In this document: piece after piece, positions 48,301 to 53,258 of the stretch
Layout of the letters: each line of letters starts with the position of its first letter
How positions within the stretch are numbered: position 1 is the stretch's first letter
From: a virus
IMG/VR virus record: IMGVR_UViG_3300036046_000007
Location: 1-53,258 of that record
Length of the DNA: 53,258 nucleotides
Strand: one strand, 5' to 3'
Made by a program: the position numbers and the translations under genes
The notes under the pieces: generated by a model
Told to the model about the DNA's origin: nothing
Databases searched by the model: none
The model's input: only the letters and a program-made list of their open reading frames with translations

Positions 48301-49266
48301 TTACTCGGCCTTCGGGAGATCGCGGCGCGGGCGCGGGCGGGTAGCCAGCGACTGATCGAGCGGGCTGGAGCCGATGCCGCGCGACTGCATGGCGAGCTCA
48401 CGAGCCAGACGATCGTCCCCGGCGCGCTCGGCGCGGGCAGCGGTCTGCCGCTTGATGAAGGCCAGACGATCCTTCATGTCGGCCTGGGGATCGACCTTGC
48501 GGTCCCGGCGCTCCACGAGGGCATCGCGCTGGGCGCGCACTCGCTCCGCGCGGCGGCGGCGCTCGTTGAGCTCCTCCTCCTCGGCGGCGAGCTGCTCGTC
48601 CAGCTTGGCCAGCTCAGCATCGAGATCGTCGATCTCGCCCTGGTCCTTTTCCGAAGCATCGTCCGGATTGGTCCGCTCCAGCTCGTTCATTTCCTCGTCG
48701 GCGCTGTCGGGCTCGAAGCCCGCGCGGCGCGCGGCGTCTTCGTCATTGGTCTGACGATTGGACGTGATCGAGCCATCCGCATTCTGTGGAGGCGGCATGT
48801 CCGACGTGCCAGCAAGCTGCTCGTTCTCGCGCGACGCAGTGGGCTCGCCATCGGCGTCCACATGCAGCGCTTCATCCGAGCGACCTTCGTTGCGGTCGTT
48901 CTCCGCCGAAGCAGTCAGGGTGCCGTCGGCATCCTGGCGCTCGCCCGGCTTGGCCTCGCGGACGTTCTCCTGGGTATCGTCACCCTTGATCTCGTCGTTG
49001 GTCTCGCCGGGCATCGTCGGATTGGGATCTGCGTCCGTCCCCTGGGCAGTGGTGCCCGAGGGCTCAGGGGCCTCGCCCTTCTCCGTGGACGGGTTGTCCT
49101 TGGTGAAGTTGGGCGCGGCCTTCGAGACTTCAGCGCGCGTCAGCTCGCTGTTGCCGGTCATTTCATGGAGCACGTCCATGCGCGGGAGCCCATCGGCGGT
49201 CCAGTGATCCGCGTTCTTGGTGTCCAGCTTCTTGAGAGCCTGCTCCAGGGTCACCGTCTTCGCCAT
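48301..49266 (-). CDS. Disordered/coiled-coil virion-associated protein (321 aa)
   Basis: 321 aa. The N-terminus MAKTVTLEQALKKLDTKNAD with DHWTADGLPRMDVLHEMTGN is a compact domain; residues ~60-190 are acidic and low-complexity; then a coiled coil (LDAELAKLDEQLAAEEEELN) and a basic end (ATRPRPRRDLPKAE). The order after capsid and decoration genes suggests an internal head or head-associated protein. No family assigned. Confidence 0.65.
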   Translation of the reverse strand: MAKTVTLEQALKKLDTKNADHWTADGLPRMDVLHEMTGNSELTRAEVSKAAPNFTKDNPSTEKGEAPEPSGTTAQGTDADPNPTMPGETNDEIKGDDTQENVREAKPGERQDADGTLTASAENDRNEGRSDEALHVDADGEPTASRENEQLAGTSDMPPPQNADGSITSNRQTNDEDAARRAGFEPDSADEEMNELERTNPDDASEKDQGEIDDLDAELAKLDEQLAAEEEELNERRRRAERVRAQRDALVERRDRKVDPQADMKDRLAFIKRQTAARAERAGDDRLARELAMQSRGIGSSPLDQSLATRPRPRRDLPKAE

Positions 49267-49278
49267 TATGCTCGCTCC

Positions 49279-49797
49279 TTAGTCGTCGCCCAGCACGATG
49301 TAGGCGATGTCCACCGTACCAGTGACGGTGATGTCCACGTCCTCGCCGTTGGTCACCTCATCGGCGTCCAGCAAGACGTTCAGGTTGACCTCCATGTCGC
49401 CAGCCGTGTTGTCGATGATCGCCTGGGTGGCGTTCGTCGCACGAACATTCGCCGACACCTCAGCGGTGGCGGCGGGGATGGGAGTAGAGGCGATGATGTT
49501 GGCCTCGTTGGTGTCCGACAGGTCGTTGTCCGCCGTCGGCGCGGTGCCGATGGAGTAGTCGCCCTGGAAGTCGTTCGCCAGATTGGCCGAAGTCGGGCCG
49601 GTGAAGGTCAGGTTCGATACAGCGCCCAGGAGGAGAATGTTGCCCTCGGGCAGGCCCTCCAGAGCCTTGGTGGCGAACACAGCCGCGCCGGTCGCGCCAG
49701 TGAAAGTCAGCGCCTCGTCCAGGGTTAGCCGGATCGTGTTGCTGTCCTTCTTGGCCTTGTTTCCGCGAGCCAGACCGCGAGGATATCCCTTTGCCAT
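49279..49797 (-). CDS. Capsid decoration-like protein (172 aa)
   Basis: 172 aa from ATG 49797. After a basic N-terminus (MAKGYPRGLARGNKAKKDSN) the chain is beta-rich, Thr/Ala/Asn-rich (LTLDEALTFTGATGAAVFAT; VTVTG-type strands at the end). A decoration or capsid-stabilising protein is suggested by its location after the capsid gene and its jellyroll-like composition; no specific family was recognised. Confidence 0.62.
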   Translation of the reverse strand: MAKGYPRGLARGNKAKKDSNTIRLTLDEALTFTGATGAAVFATKALEGLPEGNILLLGAVSNLTFTGPTSANLANDFQGDYSIGTAPTADNDLSDTNEANIIASTPIPAATAEVSANVRATNATQAIIDNTAGDMEVNLNVLLDADEVTNGEDVDITVTGTVDIAYIVLGDD

Positions 49798-49815
49798 CTC
49801 TGTTCCTTTCAGCTT

Positions 49816-49836
49816 GGGGGAGGACAAGCCTCCCCC
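49816..49836 (-). terminator. GGGGGAGG/CCTCCCCC hairpin after the capsid gene
   Basis: An 8-bp perfect stem with a 5-base loop (ACAAG) nine bases beyond the capsid gene stop. Likely a terminator or transcript-end stabiliser that sets the high capsid mRNA level. Confidence 0.65.
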
Positions 49837-49844
49837 GCGCTCAG

Positions 49845-50897
49845 TTAGGCTTCGCGGGTGATCAGTCGGGCGATCTTGATCATCTTGCGATCAGAGAACA
49901 CACGCTGCCAGCTCGCGGCGTTGGCCAGGTTGTTGGAAGTCGAGGCGTTGCTCGGGCCACCGTTGGGCGGCGTGCCGGCATACTTGTGACCCACCGGGTG
50001 GATCATCCACTCGACGCGGTTGTAGAGCGTCTCCGCGCCACCGCCGTTGCCCGCGCCGGGCAGACGGTGGATCTCGGTCGGCACCTCCGGCGAGCCCATG
50101 CCGAGCCGCACCGCACCAGCCCCGAAGATCCAGGTCTGGTAGATGTTGCCGCTGTGGGGCACGTTGTCATCGATGATGACCTGCTTGCCGAGGAAGGTCG
50201 GGATGGTGACCTGACCATTGCTGTCCGGGATGAAGTCGATCAGGTTGTTCTTCTGCATCCGGTTGTAAACAACCGAGTGCACCATGACCAGACCGAGGCC
50301 ATCCTGGCTGTCGCCGAGGGTGAGGCCCGCGTCGAGGAACGCCTCCGCAGAGAAGTCCGTGACACCGGCGGAGTAGCTCGCGCCGGAAATGTCGTTGGTC
50401 ATGTCGCCCTGAACGTGCTCGGAGCCGCTCGGAGCCGCATCGTTGTCGGCGAAGACGCCGGTCATGGTCGCGATAAACGCGGCCTGGAGACGACGGGTCC
50501 AGTAGGCACCGACGCGCGCAGCGATCGCGGAAGCCGGATCGGCACCGGCCAGCGTCGACGCAAGGTCGGCAGTGGCCCAGCTCTGGTTACGGCTGAGCCG
50601 CACCGCGAGCTCGGTGTCGCTTTCGATCTTCTGGGGATCGGGGTCAGCGACGCCGTTGGTGTATTCGGCCGGAACGCTGTCGGTCGAGACGCGCTCGGCG
50701 TCATCGTCCAGATCGCGCCACGACGGCACGTTGAAAGTGAGACCGCCTCCAGCGAGCATCGCGTCCAGCTGGGCATCGCGAACGATCGCGCCGCTGGCAA
50801 TCAGCCGAGACTTGGTCTCGGTGAGCTGCTGCGAGTACGGGGTGAAGATCTCGGGAACGACGACGTCCGAGATCTGGGTAATGGGTCCTGCGGCCAT
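49845..50897 (-). CDS. Major capsid protein (HK97 fold)
   Basis: 350 aa. Residues ~1-60 (ISDVVVPEIFTPYSQQLTET and FNVPSWRDLDDDAERVSTDS) and the central region LGLVMVHSVVYNRMQKNNLI, DFIPDSNGQVTIPTFLGKQV, IIDDNVPHSG fit the coat-protein family common to alphaproteobacterial siphoviruses. It makes the icosahedral shell over the scaffold. Start ATG 50897 with GAGGGAG upstream. Confidence 0.9.
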   Translation of the reverse strand: MAAGPITQISDVVVPEIFTPYSQQLTETKSRLIASGAIVRDAQLDAMLAGGGLTFNVPSWRDLDDDAERVSTDSVPAEYTNGVADPDPQKIESDTELAVRLSRNQSWATADLASTLAGADPASAIAARVGAYWTRRLQAAFIATMTGVFADNDAAPSGSEHVQGDMTNDISGASYSAGVTDFSAEAFLDAGLTLGDSQDGLGLVMVHSVVYNRMQKNNLIDFIPDSNGQVTIPTFLGKQVIIDDNVPHSGNIYQTWIFGAGAVRLGMGSPEVPTEIHRLPGAGNGGGAETLYNRVEWMIHPVGHKYAGTPPNGGPSNASTSNNLANAASWQRVFSDRKMIKIARLITREA

Positions 50898-50991
50898 GAC
50901 TGGCTCCCTCTAGTGAAAGCGAGATCTCGGAGCCACCGCCGCATGGCCTGGTCTCCCTGTTCGGAGCAACCCTGAGCCATGTCACGACTGC

Positions 50992-51022
50992 CCCAGATGA
51001 CAGCTGTATAGTGTCATCTGGG
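50992..51022 (-). promoter_or_regulatory. CCCAGATGACA/TGTCATCTGGG hairpin between scaffold and capsid
   Basis: A perfect 11-bp stem with a 9-base loop in the 145-base gap. It may attenuate or process the transcript so that capsid is made in excess of scaffold. Confidence 0.6.
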
Positions 51023-51042
51023 ACGTCGGGCAACTAGAAATC

Positions 51043-51852
51043 TTACGAAGCGGGCATCGGCCCACCAACCGTGGTCCCAGCCAGCTTGGCAAGGCGCTCC
51101 GCGTTCTCAGGATTTTCGCGGAACAGGCGACCCTGCTCGGTCATGTTCCACTGATCCTTCTTCCAGGGGTTCTTGGTGGAGCTGCCGCCGCCACCGCCGC
51201 CACCCGCGCCGCCGCCTTCACTCGCAGGCCACCAGTGCGGACGCCGCTCCTGCATCTCCTGGAGCCAGGCTGCCGGATCGACGCCGGGCGTTACGCCCAT
51301 GCCATCCTTGGCCGTGACGGTGCCGTCCTCGTTGACTTCGAAGACCCGCTCAGCGAGCATGATGACATCGTCCAGGGCGGTGTCGACCACCTTGCCCTTA
51401 ACCGCCGCATCCATCACCTTGGACTTGATGTCGCGGCTGCGGATCTCGTTGCGGGCGGTGTCGGCTTCGGCCTTGGCCTCATCGCGCTCCTTGATGGCGC
51501 GATCGCGTTCCCGTTCGACCGGGGCGAGCTTGGTGCGGATGCGTCCTTCGACGATCTCCTCGATCTTGGCCTCGTCGAGCTTGTCGCCCGCCGCCGCTTC
51601 CAGCTCCGGAAGGCGGTCCAGCTGGGCATGGACTTCCTCGGGATCGAGGTCATTGAACAGCGCCAGCTTGTCCTTGGTCTTCTTGTGCTCGTCGCGCTCC
51701 TTGTTCAGCGCGGTCTGCACCCGCTCCACATCGGCTGGGGTCTTGATCCCTTCGATGCCGGTGAGCTCCCACTTCCCGTTCCGCTCGGTGAAGAGATCGC
51801 GATACTGTTCGGGAATGTCGTCCTGGTTATCGTAGATCGTCTTGAGAGCCAT
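51043..51852 (-). CDS. Scaffolding protein
   Basis: 269 aa. The N-terminus MALKTIYDNQDDIPEQYRDL and FTERNGKWEL are followed by long charged coiled coils (RDEHKKTKDKLALFNDLDPE; ERERDRAIKERDEAKAEADT), then a Gly-rich linker and a C-terminal helix-rich end that could bind the capsid. Standard scaffold features and position before the capsid gene. CAGGAG precedes ATG 51852. Confidence 0.86.
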   Translation of the reverse strand: MALKTIYDNQDDIPEQYRDLFTERNGKWELTGIEGIKTPADVERVQTALNKERDEHKKTKDKLALFNDLDPEEVHAQLDRLPELEAAAGDKLDEAKIEEIVEGRIRTKLAPVERERDRAIKERDEAKAEADTARNEIRSRDIKSKVMDAAVKGKVVDTALDDVIMLAERVFEVNEDGTVTAKDGMGVTPGVDPAAWLQEMQERRPHWWPASEGGGAGGGGGGGSSTKNPWKKDQWNMTEQGRLFRENPENAERLAKLAGTTVGGPMPAS

Positions 51853-51992
51853 GTCTCAATCTCCTGATTATCGGCACATGCCGTGTCACCTCCGGCCATC
51901 CGGCGGCTGATCGGGATATAGGCCCAGGGGAGCTCGGAGGGCAAGGGCAAAAGATGATTGCCGTGGAAGGCAAGGCTGGGCATAGAGGCTGG

Positions 51993-52047
51993 ACCGGCCC
52001 CTCGAAGGGGAGACCCCTCGGGTAAGCCTCCCTGGAGAGGGGCCGGT
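51993..52047 (+). other. Structured element with 11-bp outer stem
   Basis: ACCGGCCCCTC (51993-52003) pairs with GAGGGGCCGGT (52037-52047), and a second small stem GGGG/CCCC lies inside. It directly precedes the tmRNA acceptor piece and may be a leader hairpin or a separate small RNA. The 51853-51992 interval before it holds no gene that I can support, only TTGCC-rich repeats on the minus strand. Confidence 0.55.
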
Positions 52048-52049
52048 AT

Positions 52050-52400
52050 GGCCGTAACACGGTCTGCTGATTGATGCGTGAGGACGCGGGGGCAGTACCC
52101 GCCACCTCCACCATCGGCACAGAGGGCTGTCCAGATAGCGAGGGGCAGCAGCGTATGGGAAGTAGCTGGTCTGGTCGCGTTCCCCTTGGGAAACCTTGCT
52201 GCGACAGAGCCTCATGGGGGTAACGCGCCCACTGTGCCGTTGACGGGGGTGAACTAGGATCGACTGCGCGGAGAGATGTAGGACGCGGCCCGTTAGGTCA
52301 GCCCGTTATGCTGGCAAGAAGACTTAACTGTCAACGACAACGACGAGGGCACTGCTCTCCGCCTGGCGGCGTAAATTCACAGGGGCGGGTACTGCCTGGC
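52050..52400 (+). ncRNA. ssrA: Permuted, two-piece tmRNA (ssrA)
   Basis: Acceptor piece: T-stem GCGGG/CCCGC (52086-52102), then CACCTCC, discriminator A and an encoded CCA (52111-52113). After a ~131-base spacer, the coding piece starts GGGGGTGAACTAGGATCGAC (52245). GGGGGTG pairs with CACCTCC along all seven positions, including the G3-U70 wobble that alanyl-tRNA synthetase requires. The tag frame then reads NDNDEGTALRLAA-stop (52333-52374). The order acceptor piece then coding piece is the circular permutation of alphaproteobacterial tmRNAs. Exact ends are uncertain, and the T-loop GGCAGTA lacks the usual TTC. It should release stalled ribosomes and tag proteins for degradation. Confidence 0.85.
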
Positions 52401-52418
52401 AACAGAAGTGCCACCTGA

Positions 52419-52488
52419 AGGAGAGCCACAGTGGGACAGGGGGCTCATAACCCCCGCGTCGTTGGTGCAAATCCAGCCTCCCCTACCA
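52419..52488 (+). tRNA. tRNA-Met(CAU)-like element, reduced D-arm
   Basis: Anticodon arm GGGGG-CTCATAA-CCCCC, T-arm GTTGG-TGCAAAT-CCAGC, acceptor CTCCCCT with encoded ACCA. The 5' acceptor AGGAGAG pairs at six of seven positions (A4xC69). Only 13 bases separate acceptor and anticodon stems instead of about 19, so no normal D-stem is possible. It may be a decayed tRNA-Met or a tRNA-like RNA with another use. Confidence 0.5.
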
Positions 52489-52506
52489 TTCTCGTTGGCA
52501 CGAGAC

Positions 52507-52539
52507 GCGGGCCAGGCCAGATCTCCCTGCCTGGCCCGC
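52507..52539 (+). terminator. GCGGGCCAGGC/GCCTGGCCCGC hairpin after the RNA genes
   Basis: A perfect 11-bp stem with an 11-base loop, preceded by a small CTCGT/ACGAG stem (52491-52504). Probably ends transcription of the RNA island on the plus strand. Confidence 0.6.
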
Positions 52540-52595
52540 AACCTCCTAGCCCCATGACCGTTGATCTCCCGAGGAGCTCTGAAGGAGAGACCATC

Positions 52596-52751
52596 ATGGC
52601 AGATGCTAACAGCCAAGGCGCGCCGAAGCCCGACATGAGCAAGGCTCGGTCGAAGCCCACTCGTGCTCCCAAGCCGAGCACCAAGCCTGCGAAGTCCGGC
52701 AATGCGTCGGGCAGCGAAGTGTCGACGGGCGGCAAGCCGCGCGTCAGTTAA
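52596..52751 (+). CDS. Small plus-strand low-complexity protein (51 aa)
   Basis: 51 aa from ATG 52596 with a strong GAAGGAGAG site. The protein is Lys/Ser/Pro/Ala-rich (ARSKPTRAPKPSTKPAKSGN), basic and probably disordered. It is the only protein gene I find on the plus strand; its stop overlaps the stop of the convergent minus-strand gene (TAA/TTA). DNA- or RNA-binding is possible by charge only. Confidence 0.55.
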   Translation: MADANSQGAPKPDMSKARSKPTRAPKPSTKPAKSGNASGSEVSTGGKPRVS

Positions 52752-53258
52752 TCTCGGAAGCCCTTCGGGTCCAGTCCTGCGGCCCTGAAGGCGTCCTCAT
52801 GAAGGGTGGCGAGCTGGCTGAGCGTCAGCTCGTCGCCCCTCCGGTTCACGAACTTGTCGAGCGTCAGTCCACCCCGGCGGAATAGCGCCGCGCGGGTCGG
52901 CCCCAGCACATCGTCCTGGAAGGCCGCGCTCTGAGTCGAGAGCCATTCCTGGTAGGTGGTGCGGCCCGGCACCCGGCCCGTCAGCTCCCGAACGCGGCGG
53001 CGAGCGAATTGGTCGAACGCGGTCTTGTGACCGTAGGGCAGACCGTCACGGGTCTTGGGCACCTTCAGCCCGTTCTGCTCGGCATATTCGCGCAGCACCT
53101 GGGCGCGGGTTGCCGCCACGAAGGGACGCGAGCCCAGGGCATCGCCGTCGAGCACCGGCACGCGCAGCGAGCGGCAGTTGAAGTGCAGCGGGGGGATCGG
53201 CCCCTTGCCCACGTCGAAGCGCTCGCCATCGTAGGAGCGACAGACCGGCGTGGTGCGC
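52748..53258 (-). CDS. Head morphogenesis protein (SPP1 gp7 / Mu F-like), C-terminal part
   Basis: The frame is open to the right edge of the window, so the 5' end is missing. The visible part has TPVCRSYDGERF, VGKGPIPPLHFNCRSLRVPV (the conserved P-x-H-x-NCRS signature of the minor head protein family), then a charged helical end. This protein is injected with or helps scaffold the portal region. Portal and terminase genes should lie next, outside the window. Confidence 0.8.
   Translation of the reverse strand, partial: RTTPVCRSYDGERFDVGKGPIPPLHFNCRSLRVPVLDGDALGSRPFVAATRAQVLREYAEQNGLKVPKTRDGLPYGHKTAFDQFARRRVRELTGRVPGRTTYQEWLSTQSAAFQDDVLGPTRAALFRRGGLTLDKFVNRRGDELTLSQLATLHEDAFRAAGLDPKGFRD

Noticed and set aside
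48121-49728. Plus-strand ORF (535 codons) across the late genes
   Set aside because: Crosses three minus-strand genes with good neighbours and starts; composition is antisense-like.
52245-52488. One-piece tmRNA using the CCA of the tRNA-like element as its 3' end
   Set aside because: GGGGGTG pairs with CTCCCCT only with a U-U mismatch, whereas the upstream CACCTCC gives a perfect acceptor stem with the G3-U70 wobble, so the permuted arrangement is preferred.
52377-52616. Minus-strand ORFs over the RNA island (also 51705-52215)
   Set aside because: They overlap the tmRNA, tRNA-like element and terminator hairpin and have shadow composition.
1-53258. CRISPR arrays, IS elements or rRNA
   Set aside because: No regularly spaced repeats with unique spacers, no transposase, and no rRNA-like sequence were seen on either strand.

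Overview
The window is about 53 kb of one tailed-phage genome, a siphovirus-type virus of a high-GC host that is most likely an alphaproteobacterium. The host inference rests on the base composition, the tail-module gene types, and a tmRNA gene with the circularly permuted, two-piece architecture typical of Alphaproteobacteria. Almost every gene reads on the minus strand, so transcription runs from high to low coordinates. No integrase, repressor-operator module, terminase or portal is visible. The large terminase and portal should lie beyond the right edge, because the rightmost gene is a partial SPP1 gp7/Mu F-like head protein. A histidine-repeat tail protein runs off the left edge.

Layout in the order of transcription. 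(1) 53.3-45.3 kb: partial head-morphogenesis gene, a plus-strand RNA island (permuted tmRNA, a tRNA-Met-like element, hairpins, one small plus-strand ORF), scaffold, major capsid protein, decoration-like protein, a disordered coiled-coil protein, head-tail connectors, tail terminator, tail tube. (2) 45.2-34.4 kb: tail chaperones with a canonical -1 slippery heptamer, an HK97 gp10-like protein, tape measure, minor tail proteins, and a gpJ-like tip protein with a LamG-like end. (3) 34.4-32.8 kb: lysis genes (amidase, holin-like, lipoprotein). (4) 32.76-32.55 kb: a nested palindrome with AGTCGAG repeats. (5) 32.5-23.7 kb: SNF2-type helicase, SSB-like protein, RecD/Dda-like helicase, UDG-like protein, HNH endonuclease, ribonucleotide reductase alpha and a beta-glutaredoxin fusion. 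(6) 23.0-15.7 kb: a DNA base-hypermodification cassette. (7) 15.7-7 kb: SaV-like/DUF3310 protein, DNA polymerase A, cupin, dCMP deaminase, nuclease, HTH protein, primase-helicase and small early genes. (8) 6.6-0 kb: AAA+ ATPase, DUF1653, MazG-like pyrophosphohydrolase, small virion genes, and the histidine-repeat protein.

The most striking system is the cassette at 15.7-23.0 kb. It contains a ThyA-family enzyme, a predicted 5-hydroxymethyl-dU DNA kinase, two proteins of the helical thymine-pyrophosphorylase / amino acid:DNA transferase superfamily, an FAD oxidoreductase, an amidoligase, a low-molecular-weight phosphatase and several small unknown genes, mostly joined by ATGA start/stop overlaps. 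By analogy with thymidine hypermodification in phages M6 and ViI, I infer that this phage hypermodifies its thymidines. The amidoligase plus phosphatase combination suggests a chemistry different from the described ones. dCMP deaminase, the MazG-like protein and ribonucleotide reductase would reshape the nucleotide pool for it. Product names are by pattern recognition; no database search was run.
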